Below are positions 34,485 to 43,430 of a DNA stretch of 64,000 bases, piece by piece. The stretch is from CAWCJL01 sp963795775 (GTDB lineage: Bacteria; Acidobacteriota; Terriglobia; Terriglobales; Acidobacteriaceae). Under the pieces are notes generated by a model that was not told where the DNA came from, ran no database searches, and saw only the letters and a program-made list of their open reading frames with translations. Each line of letters opens with the position of its first letter. Positions within the stretch are counted from its first letter, which is position 1. Position numbers and translations under genes: made by a program. The DNA lies in the NCBI GenBank assembly GCA_963795775.1, contig CAWCJL010000003.1, positions 558,001 through 622,000 on the forward strand. The letters run 5' to 3'.

Positions 34485-35921
34485 TCATCGGGTGAGCTTT
34501 CGCAATGCCATCTGCGCCGCATTGTGCCCGCACATGCCGTGCACGCCGCCTCCGGGAGGGGTGGAGGCGGAGCAGAGGTAGAGTGCCGGGTCGGAGGTGG
34601 CGTAGTAGCGCCACGTCGGGCGGAAGGCAAACTGCACCAAGTCCGCCGCTCCGCCGTTGATGTCGCCGCCAATGAGGTTCGCATCCATGCTTTCCAAGCC
34701 TGCCGGCAAAAGCACATTGCGCGCCAGGACACAGTCGCGAAAGCCCGGCGCAAACCGCTCGATCTGCGCTTCGAGTCGCGGCAGCATGTCGAACGTAGAC
34801 CCGTTCGGCACATGACAGTACGCCCAGGCGATGTGCTTGCCCTCCGGCGCGCGCGACCGATCGTACAGCGTCGGCTGCACGAACAGCACAAACGGCCGCT
34901 CGGCAGGCCGGCCTTCGGTTACCTCCGCTTCGGATGCCGCGATCTCCTCCATGGTGCCGCCCAGGTGCACGGTGATCGCCTCGCGGCAATCGGACGCGCG
35001 CCAGGGGATGGGGTCGCTCAGCGCGTAATCGACTTTGAAGGCGCCCGGCCCGTAACGGTAGGCGGCGAACTTCTGCCGGTAAACGGAGGAAAGTCTGCCC
35101 GACGCGATTTCAAGCACCTGCAGCGGTGACACATCGCACAGCACCAGGTCATAGCCGTCCAGCACGTCGATGCTTTCGACGCGATAACCGGTGCGTACGC
35201 TGCCGCCCACCGACGCGAGATGCCCGATCAGCGCCGTGGTGATGGCCTGCGAGCCGCCTCGCGGAATCGGCCAGCCCACAGCATGGGCCGCCGCGCCCAG
35301 CATAAGCGCGAAGGCGGCGCTTAGAGGCCGGTCCAGCCGCAGGAAGGAATGGGCCGCCAGCCCTGCAAAGAGCGCCCGCGTCCGCTGCTGGTGGAAGTGG
35401 CTCTCGGCCAGCAGGGTAGCGGGCAGAAAGGCATGCGCCCCGAAGCGCGCCATCAAGAGCGGATGCTTTGGTAACAGTGATAGCGGCTGAAACACATCTT
35501 CGGCCAGCTCGCTCCATCCGCGTGCCAGCGGGCCGAACAGGCCCTCCCAAGCCGTGCCATCGCTTCCCAGCAGATCAGCCTGTTGCTGAAGGTCCTCGAC
35601 CAGCAACACCGCCGAGCCGTCGTCAAGCGGGTGCGCCAGCGCCGCGGGCGAGCGGACCCACTCCAGGCCATACTGCTCGAGCGGCAGCCGCGAGAAGAAG
35701 GGCGAGCCTGCGGCCATGGGATGCACCGCCGAACCGAAGTCGTGATGGAAGCCGGGCAACGTCAACTCCAGGGTGCGCGCGCCGCCGCCCGGCACGGCTT
35801 CGGCCTCAAAGACATCGACCTGCATGCCGGCATGGGCCAAGGTGATCGCGGCGGCCAGTCCGTTCGGCCCCGCACCCACTACCGCCGCTCGTCCGCCATG
35901 GCGTTCCATCATTCGCCTCAT
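34485..35921 (-). CDS. FAD-dependent oxidoreductase (phytoene-desaturase/amine-oxidase-like)
   Basis: 478 residues from an ATG that overlaps the LMF1 stop (ATGA). The N-terminal Rossmann motif AAVVGAGPNGLAAAITL and VDVFEAEAVPGGGARTLE bind FAD; LPGFHHDFGSAVHPM and the C-terminal ALYLCSASTPPGGGVHGM, CGHNAAQMAL are typical of the CrtI/NAD(P)-FAD oxidoreductase branch. It is not clearly a carotenoid enzyme: no other carotenoid gene is nearby. Last gene of a four-gene coupled operon. Confidence 0.87.
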   Translation of the reverse strand: MRRMMERHGGRAAVVGAGPNGLAAAITLAHAGMQVDVFEAEAVPGGGARTLELTLPGFHHDFGSAVHPMAAGSPFFSRLPLEQYGLEWVRSPAALAHPLDDGSAVLLVEDLQQQADLLGSDGTAWEGLFGPLARGWSELAEDVFQPLSLLPKHPLLMARFGAHAFLPATLLAESHFHQQRTRALFAGLAAHSFLRLDRPLSAAFALMLGAAAHAVGWPIPRGGSQAITTALIGHLASVGGSVRTGYRVESIDVLDGYDLVLCDVSPLQVLEIASGRLSSVYRQKFAAYRYGPGAFKVDYALSDPIPWRASDCREAITVHLGGTMEEIAASEAEVTEGRPAERPFVLFVQPTLYDRSRAPEGKHIAWAYCHVPNGSTFDMLPRLEAQIERFAPGFRDCVLARNVLLPAGLESMDANLIGGDINGGAADLVQFAFRPTWRYYATSDPALYLCSASTPPGGGVHGMCGHNAAQMALRKLTR

Positions 35922-37510
35922 TCCGCGGGACCAAACAACGTGGGCTCCTGAGTGATGCCGATGCGCCCGTCCGTCCCGCGCTCGATTGTAGGCGCATAGG
36001 TTCCCAGCAGGCTGCGCTTCCACCAGTTTCCGGTCGCGCGCTTCTCCGCGGGAGTGGTGAACCAGTACTGCCAGAGCACGGCGCGTACCATGCGCGGGGG
36101 ATGGCTCTGGAACGGATTTCCTGCGAAGAGCCCCAGCACGTCGCGGTCGTTCGTGAGCAGCAACTCCTCGGTACGTGGCACAATCGGCTCCCGGGTCCAG
36201 GTGCTGAGCGATGCAAACCACAGGTTCCAATCAAAGCGCGGCTGGTACGGTGCGTAGATGCGTGGGGCCTCGTTCAATCTCTGCGGTTTATAGCGGAAGG
36301 GGTAAGCCGTCCAGTGCGTGCCGTCATCCGAACCCTGAAACTCGATCTCGTAGCGGCCGCGCGTCATCACGGCAAACAGCCCGTACTGGTTCGCGATGCG
36401 CAGCGGCTCCAGTACGGCGATGGGAGCGCGCGGCAACGGAGCGCTCTGCCACAGCATGAACACCAACTCCGCGGTCGTGACGTAGCCCACCCACGTCAGC
36501 ACCACTGCGGCAACCGCCAGGCCTGCGCCGCGGACCTGCTCACGCCATCCCGGCTGCACCGGAGGCGGCGGCGGCTCTCCCGTCATCTTCCTGCGCAGTC
36601 CGGCGGGCGCCCAGCGGGTCCAACGCTCGAGAGCACGGTCGTCCAGCAGCAGAAACCCCAGCGCGAGGACGAGGTAGTTCAGGAATGTATAATTCGCGGT
36701 TACAATTACCGCCGCTTCCCATGGAGTGACGATCCAGAAGCACACCAGCCGGAACGGCCGGGGCAGCACCGCGAGCCACACCAGCGCCAGTTCCATGACC
36801 AGCGTCAGCAGCGCCGTCCACCAGTGGAACCAGTGCGGCAAGTGGGCCGCGTACCAGCCCACCCAGGTAGGCAGCGGGCCATTCTGGTAGTAGTCCACCA
36901 TGGCCGTCAGGTGGCGCCACTCGGGGTCGCCGCTCAGCAGCTTTACCAGCCCGGACTCGAAATAGATGCGGAACCACTCCCACTGCAGAAGGAAATAGCT
37001 CGCGCGGGATGGAGGCGTCGCTCCGCCCAGCCCCGGCAGCCGGCCGCGGGGCGCAAGGAACCACGACAGGAACCCGGCTTCGAGCAGCATGCCGTCCGAT
37101 TGGTAGCTGGAGAAATCCTGCGCCGCACCGATGAAGGACAGATAGCAGGCGAAGCAGATAACCAGCATGCCGCGCGGCCACACGTTCAGCACCAGCAGCA
37201 CCGAGCCGAGGAGCCCCGCCCAGCACAGCGCCATCAGCATGTGCGAGCCGGCGGAGAGCCACAGTAGCGTGGGGGCAAACCACAAGCGCTGGCTGTGCAT
37301 GGCATGGTCCACAGCGCGCAGGTAGTCGCCGGCGGGCAGAATGCCGTTGGGGCCGATCAGTCCCTTGATCTGAAAAACGAGCGAGAAGAACGCGGAAAAA
37401 TAGATGAGTCCGAGCGCCCGTAGAAATATCCACCGCGGCAATAGCCGGGTGCGCAGACCGTCTTCGGCGGAGAACAACCAGCGCAGGACGGAGATGGGCT
37501 CCCGTTCCAT
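35918..37510 (-). CDS. Lipase maturation factor family (LMF1-like) membrane protein
   Basis: 530 residues with seven or more transmembrane segments and a long C-terminal soluble part. Family signatures are GLIYFSAFFSLVFQIKGLIGPNGILPA, QWEWFRIYFESGLVKLLSGDP, EWRHLTAMVDYYQNGPLP and, in the soluble part, EIEFQGSDDGTHWTAYPFRY, PYQPRFDWNLWFA and YWFTTP. In animals LMF1 helps lipases fold in the ER and has been linked to redox homeostasis; the bacterial function is unknown. It is 17 bases downstream of the molybdoenzyme gene and overlaps the next start by four bases. Confidence 0.88.
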   Translation of the reverse strand: MEREPISVLRWLFSAEDGLRTRLLPRWIFLRALGLIYFSAFFSLVFQIKGLIGPNGILPAGDYLRAVDHAMHSQRLWFAPTLLWLSAGSHMLMALCWAGLLGSVLLVLNVWPRGMLVICFACYLSFIGAAQDFSSYQSDGMLLEAGFLSWFLAPRGRLPGLGGATPPSRASYFLLQWEWFRIYFESGLVKLLSGDPEWRHLTAMVDYYQNGPLPTWVGWYAAHLPHWFHWWTALLTLVMELALVWLAVLPRPFRLVCFWIVTPWEAAVIVTANYTFLNYLVLALGFLLLDDRALERWTRWAPAGLRRKMTGEPPPPPVQPGWREQVRGAGLAVAAVVLTWVGYVTTAELVFMLWQSAPLPRAPIAVLEPLRIANQYGLFAVMTRGRYEIEFQGSDDGTHWTAYPFRYKPQRLNEAPRIYAPYQPRFDWNLWFASLSTWTREPIVPRTEELLLTNDRDVLGLFAGNPFQSHPPRMVRAVLWQYWFTTPAEKRATGNWWKRSLLGTYAPTIERGTDGRIGITQEPTLFGPAE

Positions 37511-37527
37511 AGCTGGTTAGGATGCGG

Positions 37528-38658
37528 TCAGTGGCCGGCGTACCAGTCGTAGCCCTGCTCCGCCCAGTAATCCGGCGGCCGCCGATCGGTGAAGGTGATC
37601 CTGCCGATCTGCTTCAGGTGCTTGATGCCGTACTTGACCGGGATGACCAGCCGCAGCGGCGCGCCGTGCTCCATCGAGAGCGGCTGCCCGTTGATCTCGT
37701 AGCACAGCAGTGTCTGCGGATGTAGCGCGTCTTCCATGTAGAGCCCGACATAGTAGTCCGCCTTGGGCGTCTCGAGGCCGACATAGCGTGGCAGCCTGCC
37801 CTGCGCGTTGCGCCGCGGCTGGTATCGCGCGACGAGATCGGCCAGCCGCACGCCACCGCATTGCACGATCTGGCTCCATCCCTCGATGCACTTGAACTGG
37901 AACGTCTGCTCCACGTGGGGCAGGGTGCGCAGATCGGCCAGCGTGAGCAGCACTCCCGGCTGGGCGCCAGGCGCGGCTGGGCCGTTTGCGTCTCCGTTCA
38001 CCGTGACGGTGGTGGTGCCGATATTGGCCGGGGCGCCGCTCCCATTTCCCTTCGCGCCACCCGGCTGGCTTTTTGTATCGTCCGGCGGCGTCTGAGGAAT
38101 CCCACCACCGCCGTCGGTCGAGTTGTCCGGCGCGTCCGTCATCTCATCGGAGTCGGACTCATATTGCCACGCAGCCACATCCGGCACAGACTGCGGATAT
38201 GCGCCCGGGCGCGCCAGCCCTGTCACCTGCAGGCGCCAGCTCGCCAGCTCCAGATACGGGTCGAGCCCGATATCCCCGTTGAGACGCATCTCCGGAACTG
38301 CTTTCGCAGAGGCGAACGTGGGGGCCAGCCGCCGGTCTCCGAGCAGGGTGCGGGAGACGCGCTCGTTCCACTGCTCGGCACGCCGCAGCGGACGCGGCAA
38401 ACCGTCCAGTTCGCCGTGCCCTGCCCAGCGCCAGAAGCCGTAAGCTCCCGCAATAGCAATGCCCCCCACCAGAAAACTGCGCCGCGAGCGCCGGTGCATT
38501 TCACGCAGCACGGCCTCGTCCTGCTCGCCGGCCACGCGCGCCTCTGCCTCGCGGTCGGTCATGTTCACACGCTGCTCGGCGGTCGGCGCGGCCGGTTGCT
38601 CATGGACCTGCTCCCGTTCCTGCTCCTGATCCTGTTTCTGTTTCTGCTGGTCGCTCAT
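37528..38658 (-). CDS. Tat-exported molybdopterin-dependent oxidoreductase (sulfite-oxidase/MsrP-like)
   Basis: 376 residues. A 50-residue Gln/Glu-rich cytosolic head precedes a Tat signal (RRSRRSFLVGGIAIAGAYG). The Mo-cofactor domain includes ELASWRLQVTGLARP, the Mo-ligand Cys in FKCIEGWSQ (Cys 257), QPLSMEHGAPLRLVIPVKYG and the family end YWAEQGYDWYAGH. Between residues about 165 and 236 is a low-complexity Asp/Gly/Thr/Pro insert not expected in the family. It should face the periplasm and take or give electrons through the b-type cytochrome encoded immediately upstream with an ATGA overlap. Confidence 0.87.
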   Translation of the reverse strand: MSDQQKQKQDQEQEREQVHEQPAAPTAEQRVNMTDREAEARVAGEQDEAVLREMHRRSRRSFLVGGIAIAGAYGFWRWAGHGELDGLPRPLRRAEQWNERVSRTLLGDRRLAPTFASAKAVPEMRLNGDIGLDPYLELASWRLQVTGLARPGAYPQSVPDVAAWQYESDSDEMTDAPDNSTDGGGGIPQTPPDDTKSQPGGAKGNGSGAPANIGTTTVTVNGDANGPAAPGAQPGVLLTLADLRTLPHVEQTFQFKCIEGWSQIVQCGGVRLADLVARYQPRRNAQGRLPRYVGLETPKADYYVGLYMEDALHPQTLLCYEINGQPLSMEHGAPLRLVIPVKYGIKHLKQIGRITFTDRRPPDYWAEQGYDWYAGH

Positions 38659-39476
38659 CGCCCTACCTCCTCTTCCGGAAGGGCCCTGACCACTTCATAG
38701 CCGGCCACCATGGCGCGGAAGTTGTTCCATCCCGCACGCACCACCTGGGCCACGTGGATAAGAAAGAAGGCGACGTACCCGATGGTCAACCAGAAGTGCA
38801 CCCAGCGCGCGCCTTCATAGCCGCCAAGCAGCATGGTGAGCGGATGCAACTGCACCGGTTTGTAGATGGCCAGCCCGCTCACGAGCGATCCCAGCCCCAT
38901 CAGCACCACGCCGGTGTATGCAATCTGCTGCGCGCCGTTGTACTTGCCCTGCGGCGGCTTCACCCGGCTCAGGTGCAGATCGAAGAGCAGCTCTCGCCAG
39001 GCGTTCCGCAACGCCCCGCGCCCCGGCACCAGGGAACGCCACTCTCCGGAAACCGCGGTATAGAGCACGTACAGCACGCCGTTGATGCCAAACAGCCACA
39101 TGAAAAAGTAGTGATAGCCCATGCCCAGCGCGAGACTGAACGTAAGGTGCAGGTGTTTATAAAAAGGGAGCGGAAAGAAGCGGAACAACGTCCAATGACC
39201 AAGGCCGATCCGATACACCTGGCTTTGGTGCAGGCCGTTGCCGTCGGAATCGGCCCAATAGATCAGGATGCCGCTCCAGATCATGATCGCGAGCAGCGGG
39301 AAGTTGAGCCAGTGCATCCAGCGGATCGCGAGCGGGTGCTTATACCAGAGACGCACGCGGGGAACCGGAGTTGATGATGCAATTGGAAGCGCGGACAGAC
39401 CGGAGCGATCTTCGGGCGATGCTTCAGGGCCGGTTTCCGGACGTACTTCGGGGCGCACTTGCTCGCTTGGCTCCAT
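38655..39476 (-). CDS. Membrane b-type cytochrome (cytochrome b561/hydrogenase-type) partner of the molybdoenzyme
   Basis: 273 residues from the ATG at 39474-39476, which follows GGGAG by eight bases. An acidic N-terminal tail is followed by four or five transmembrane segments with paired His: RWMHWLNFPLLAIMI, KHLHLTFSLALGMGYHYFF and VHFWLTIGYVAFFLIHVAQV, consistent with two b hemes in a PF01292-like protein. It should pass electrons between the quinone pool and the periplasmic molybdoenzyme that overlaps its stop. First gene of the four-gene operon. Confidence 0.87.
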   Translation of the reverse strand: MEPSEQVRPEVRPETGPEASPEDRSGLSALPIASSTPVPRVRLWYKHPLAIRWMHWLNFPLLAIMIWSGILIYWADSDGNGLHQSQVYRIGLGHWTLFRFFPLPFYKHLHLTFSLALGMGYHYFFMWLFGINGVLYVLYTAVSGEWRSLVPGRGALRNAWRELLFDLHLSRVKPPQGKYNGAQQIAYTGVVLMGLGSLVSGLAIYKPVQLHPLTMLLGGYEGARWVHFWLTIGYVAFFLIHVAQVVRAGWNNFRAMVAGYEVVRALPEEEVGR

Positions 39477-39590
39477 GGACGTTCTCCCCCGGTGTGCCTC
39501 TACGCTCTCGCTCGATCCGTGCGATGTCAAATGAATTGTGGGCATCGAAGAAGGGTAGAGTTTGTGTTGCAAATAACAGGAGGCAGGGCG

Positions 39591-40529
39591 ATGCATCGAG
39601 CGCAATCCAGTGAGAACAGCCTTACGCGACCGGCTCGCATCCTTGTGACCGGCTTGTCGTGCGCAGTGCTTTCCTGCACAGCCGCGGCCTGGGCGCAAAG
39701 CGGCCAGGCACCCGGACCGGTGGCGGGCACCGGCATTGCTCCGCACGCTTCGGCACCTGCGGCGCACATCGGTGGTGCGCCCACAGGAAGCATGCGCGGG
39801 CCGGCGCGGGCTCCGGGCGCGCAAGCTCCGGGAATTCAGAATTCCGGCACAGCCAATCACTTCGGGTCCCGCAGCTACGGGTCCGGGCTTAGCCCATCGC
39901 CCAACAGTTCTTTCGCCCAGGGGGACTACATTGCGCCGCCACGCCCCAGCTTTGAGCTGCCGCGCGATCCGCGCCCGACCTTTGAGGTACCGCGGCACAG
40001 CGGCGTGGAGCCCTATCGCACCAATCCGCACTCCGGCTCAGTGGGCTATGGCGCCTTCCCGTACGGATACGTCGCCCCTGGCTTCTACCCGCCCTACATC
40101 GATTCCGGGTACGCCGATAACGGCTACATGGACCCCAACGGCGGAGACGCCGCGCAGGCCGGGGATGCCGGTGCCGGCCCATCGGGCATGTACCCGAACG
40201 GCAGCGAGGCCCGGCCTCCCTACCCCATGCGCAACGACAGCGGAGCGGGCTATGGCGCCATCTCCAGGCCGTACACCCAGCCTGCAACGGCAGCTAACGA
40301 GACCATCACCAACGGCCTGGATCATCCGGAGATCACGCTGGTCTTCAAGGACGGGAGGCCACCGGAGCAGATCAAGAACTACGCCGTCACCCGGACAACG
40401 CTATTCGTCCTGGACGGCACCAAGCGGCGCCAGATTCCGCTCTCTGCTCTCGATCTCGATAAGACCATCGAGAAGAATCAGGCGGCCGGAGCAGACTTCA
40501 CCGTTCCCGGCCAGCCCGCCTCGAAGTGA
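39591..40529 (+). CDS. Secreted Pro/Gly/Tyr-rich protein with a conserved C-terminal domain
   Basis: 312 residues from the ATG at 39591, seven bases after AGGAGG. A signal peptide ends ...TAAAWAQ (about residue 35). The middle is Pro/Gly/Ser/Tyr-rich low complexity (APPRPSFELPRDP, FYPPYIDSGYADNGYMD), suggesting an extended surface or periplasmic linker. The C-terminus EITLVFKDGRPPEQIKNYAV, TRTTLFVLDGTKRRQIPL, SALDLDKTIEKNQAAG is a compact domain that I associate with acidobacterial secreted proteins but for which I know no function. Confidence 0.75.
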   Translation: MHRAQSSENSLTRPARILVTGLSCAVLSCTAAAWAQSGQAPGPVAGTGIAPHASAPAAHIGGAPTGSMRGPARAPGAQAPGIQNSGTANHFGSRSYGSGLSPSPNSSFAQGDYIAPPRPSFELPRDPRPTFEVPRHSGVEPYRTNPHSGSVGYGAFPYGYVAPGFYPPYIDSGYADNGYMDPNGGDAAQAGDAGAGPSGMYPNGSEARPPYPMRNDSGAGYGAISRPYTQPATAANETITNGLDHPEITLVFKDGRPPEQIKNYAVTRTTLFVLDGTKRRQIPLSALDLDKTIEKNQAAGADFTVPGQPASK

Positions 40530-40602
40530 GCTAGGGCGATTGCTGCCGGTCCGGCGCTATGCCGGTCTGGCACTGCCCTCGATCCGACGTGTCCTGGGTC
40601 CG

Positions 40603-40694
40603 GTGTCATCCCGAGCGTATCGAGGGAATCTGCTTGCCGAACCCGCGCTGCACTCGGCTCGGCTTGGAGCCTTCCCTCTGCTCAGGATGACGAG
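40603..40694. repeat. Dispersed repeat copy C with an inverted partner arm
   Basis: A forward copy GTGTCATCCCGAGCGTATCG then AGGGAATC (40603-40630) faces a reverse arm CTTCCCTCTGCTCAGGATGA (40671-40690), making a long imperfect inverted repeat with a 40-base loop between converging genes. Arms match copies B and D. Confidence 0.55.
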
Positions 40695-40717
40695 AGCACA
40701 ATCCGCCCCGCTCCCGA

Positions 40718-41146
40718 TCACCGCCGGAGCAGATCCACCGGCTCTCGAAAATCCGTCACCCGGAACAGCCGCGCAAGCGCGGGGTGCTGCCGCTCTACAG
40801 CCCGGTACATTTCCCACGCCACCCGGCGATAGGAAAAGTGCCCCTGCGGCGCAGACCGCAGCTCGGCGATATAGAGCGCCTCGGCAAAGTCCATCTTGAA
40901 TAAGGCGCGGCAGCGGGTTCCCAATGGCAGCAGATACCGCGCGGTCGCCTCCGCCTCCGGAATCCCGCTCGCTGCCACGCTTTGGCAGGCGAGATGGGCC
41001 CGCTCCATCGTCCGGTCGTATTCCATCTCCAGACCAGCCTCGGCCAGGCCCTCCGGAACTTCCCACCCGTGCGCGGTGGTGAATGGCTGCAGGATCTGCA
41101 CGCAGCGGCGATGACGATGCATGTCGCGGAACCCGCCGATATCCAT
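40718..41146 (-). CDS. C-terminal part of a frame-disrupted ThyX-like protein
   Basis: 142 residues, read as the second half of the gene ending at 41196. Before its ATG the same frame continues upstream as HDELLRSFAAGQALRFDIL, which is the expected link to the N-terminal fragment. It contains DIGGFRDMHRHRRCVQI, the RHRR of a ThyX-like FAD/dUMP motif, and a helical end. Not a separate gene: no ribosome site precedes it. Confidence 0.7.
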   Translation of the reverse strand: MDIGGFRDMHRHRRCVQILQPFTTAHGWEVPEGLAEAGLEMEYDRTMERAHLACQSVAASGIPEAEATARYLLPLGTRCRALFKMDFAEALYIAELRSAPQGHFSYRRVAWEMYRAVERQHPALARLFRVTDFREPVDLLRR

Positions 41147-41195
41147 CAGGATGTCGAAGCGCAGCGCCTGGCCCGCGGCGAAGGAGCGCAGCAGT

Positions 41196-42305
41196 TCATC
41201 GTGACGGCCGCGATGCTCCGCCCCCGATCGCGATGACCTCGTCGCGCTCCGCTGCGCTCAGCCCGGCTACGCGGTCGCGCACCTGCCGGAATGGATGATG
41301 GCACGCGCTATAGAGCAGGGTCGCAGCAAGCTCGGTTTCCAGGGACTCGGTGCGCTCAACCAGGTCCACGACCGGGGTCTCTGCAATGGGCGCGTCGGCC
41401 ATGATCGCAGCCGCAGCGCTCTCCAGAGCGGCGCGCGTCTCCGTCTGGTATGGATTCTGCGCCGCATACTTCACCAGCGTGGGTGCCACTTTCACCTCGC
41501 GCGCGAGCACCGGCTCCGCGCGGTCGGCCAACTCCGGATCGTGCGCACGCATTTCCGTCAACACGGCGGAAACCGCTTCCCCGTGCACGTTCCATGCTGT
41601 CCCGGACGCGGCCGCGCGCAACCGTTCCCCCAAGTCCCGGATCTCGGCGTGGGCATCGGAAAGCAGGCGCGAAACCTGCGTCTCCAGTGTGCGCGCGTTC
41701 ACGAGCTGCCCCAGGGAGGTGTTGGTGGCCAGCGGCAACAGGTAGCGCGCCACATCGAAGGCACGCGCCCGCAGCGTGCGGTCAAAGCTTTCGGGCTTCA
41801 TCTCCTCCGGTCGGCGCGTCTTTTCGCGCAGCGAAGCGAACACGCCTTCCGAGATGCCGTGGTATTGCGCAAAGAGATGCTCGACCGTCTCGCGGTACAA
41901 CCGCTCCGTTTCGGTATCAGTGCCGAACTCCGGCAAATACCACCCGCTCTTCTGGAAATTCTGGTAGCGCGTAGACCGCTCCTGGCCATCCCATCGCTGC
42001 TCATCTACAAGCACGATCGCAGCCAGCAACGAGAGTCGCTCGACGGCGAAGGCGATGTGCGCCAGGTCGGCGATGGAGCGGTGTCCGTACTGGAAGTAAA
42101 AGGTGTTCAGGAACTGTTCGGCGCGCTGCGAGCTGATCTCGCGCAGCGATTCCTTCATCGATAGCGCCGAGCGCGAATACTTCGCCATGGCATACGCCAG
42201 CACTTCGGGGTCGGCCCCATGCACGGCAAAGACTTCCGTCTGGTTGCGCGGGCGTTCCGGGGTGGGCACATCGGCCTGGTGGAGGGGGGAGGCAAGCTCG
42301 GGCAT
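41196..42305 (-). CDS. N-terminal part of a frame-disrupted, two-domain ThyX-like (FAD-dependent thymidylate synthase) protein
   Basis: 369 residues. The first domain reads MKESLREISSQRAEQFL, YGHRSIADLAHIAFAVERLS and QRWDGQERSTRYQNFQ, which keeps the ERSTRY end of the ThyX motif but has QRWDGQ in place of RHRxxS. A second ThyX-like domain begins near residue 300. An extra G near 41214-41225 ends the frame 20 bases early; removing it continues into EHRGRHDELLRSF. Such two-domain ThyX relatives of 530 residues occur in Acidobacteria; whether they make dTMP is unknown to me. Confidence 0.75.
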   Translation of the reverse strand: MPELASPLHQADVPTPERPRNQTEVFAVHGADPEVLAYAMAKYSRSALSMKESLREISSQRAEQFLNTFYFQYGHRSIADLAHIAFAVERLSLLAAIVLVDEQRWDGQERSTRYQNFQKSGWYLPEFGTDTETERLYRETVEHLFAQYHGISEGVFASLREKTRRPEEMKPESFDRTLRARAFDVARYLLPLATNTSLGQLVNARTLETQVSRLLSDAHAEIRDLGERLRAAASGTAWNVHGEAVSAVLTEMRAHDPELADRAEPVLAREVKVAPTLVKYAAQNPYQTETRAALESAAAAIMADAPIAETPVVDLVERTESLETELAATLLYSACHHPFRQVRDRVAGLSAAERDEVIAIGGGASRPSR

Positions 42306-42579
42306 CGTCCCAACAGCATACCGCCGACGGCTGTGCAGAAGTCGCCCCCGTACCCAGCGGCGGAGACAGCTCCCCAGACGGCACCGCATTGAGAGCGGAG
42401 ATGACTCGTCGGTTGCACTCACGCCTATACTCCGAGAGGGCCGGCCGAAGGCGAGCAACGCGGCGCACGCCGGATTGCCTCGTACCTGCTGCTCCGCTAG
42501 TCTGTCCCGTTGCTCTGCTTTCTGCTCCCGCGCGATCGGAGCGTAGGTCACGAACCATAAACACGGAGGATCCGAAAAC

Positions 42580-43395
42580 GTGCAAGACGTTCTTTCCACG
42601 CTGAAACATCGGCCCTGGCCGCTACCAAAGCGGCCGTGGACCATGACGCAGCGCTGGAACGATCTGCTCTTCGCACACTGGCCCCTGCCCTCGACCAAAA
42701 TCGGGAAGCTGCTGCCGCCCGGTCTCGAGGCTGACACTTTTGACGGCTCTGCATGGATTGGCGTGGTGCCATTCTCGATGGATCGCATCCGCATGCAAGG
42801 GCTGCCCAGCGTGCCGGGCGCGAACCGCTTTCCAGAACTCAACCTCCGCACCTATGTGCGCGAACGCAATACCAATCTGGCGGGCGTGTACTTCTTTTCG
42901 CTCGATGCGGCCAATCCGCTGGCGGTGTCGGTAGCGCGCATGTTCTTCCATCTGCCGTACTACTGGGCGCGCATGCAGCATCGCCCGCGCGGCGACCGGG
43001 AGTTCCTGTACTCGAGCGACCGCCACTTTTCTCCGCGGCCGGTCCGTTTCCGTGCGCGCTACCGCAGCCTGGGCGCAGCTACCGCGCTCGCGCAAAACAC
43101 GCCAGGCACTATCGAGTACTTCCTGACCGAACGGTACCGGCTCTACACAACGGATCGGCGTGGACGTCTCTTCCAGGGTGATATTCACCATGTGCCGTGG
43201 CCGCTGGAGAAAGCGGAGGCGGAGTTCGAGCGCAATGACCTGCCTGCGTCCTTCGGTCTCAAGCTGCCGGACACGCCCCCGCTGCTCTACTACGCGCGAG
43301 AACTGGTGGTCTACATCTGGTCGCTCGAGGCCACAGCGCAGCTCGCAAAGGCGCTTACCGCGCGCCATCCGCTCACCGCGCCCGAGCCACTATAA
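42580..43395 (+). CDS. DUF2071 (YqjF-like) protein
   Basis: 271 residues from a GTG preceded by GGAGG at ten bases. The DUF2071/acetoacetate-decarboxylase-like fold is indicated by MTQRWNDLLFAHWPLP at the start, GSAWIGVVPFSMDRIRM, FPELNLRTYVRERN and GVYFFSLDAANPLAVSVAR, a core of large aromatic residues that line a small-molecule pocket. The substrate of this family is not known. It is divergent from the ThyX-like gene and 35 bases upstream of fabG. Confidence 0.88.
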   Translation: MQDVLSTLKHRPWPLPKRPWTMTQRWNDLLFAHWPLPSTKIGKLLPPGLEADTFDGSAWIGVVPFSMDRIRMQGLPSVPGANRFPELNLRTYVRERNTNLAGVYFFSLDAANPLAVSVARMFFHLPYYWARMQHRPRGDREFLYSSDRHFSPRPVRFRARYRSLGAATALAQNTPGTIEYFLTERYRLYTTDRRGRLFQGDIHHVPWPLEKAEAEFERNDLPASFGLKLPDTPPLLYYARELVVYIWSLEATAQLAKALTARHPLTAPEPL

Positions 43396-43430
43396 TCAGC
43401 CGACATCACTCCGCGGAGAATCGCCCCACT

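Noticed and set aside
34485..35921. Carotenoid (phytoene) desaturase assignment
   Set aside because: The FAD motifs fit the wider CrtI-like family, but no crt gene is nearby and the gene is in a redox operon.
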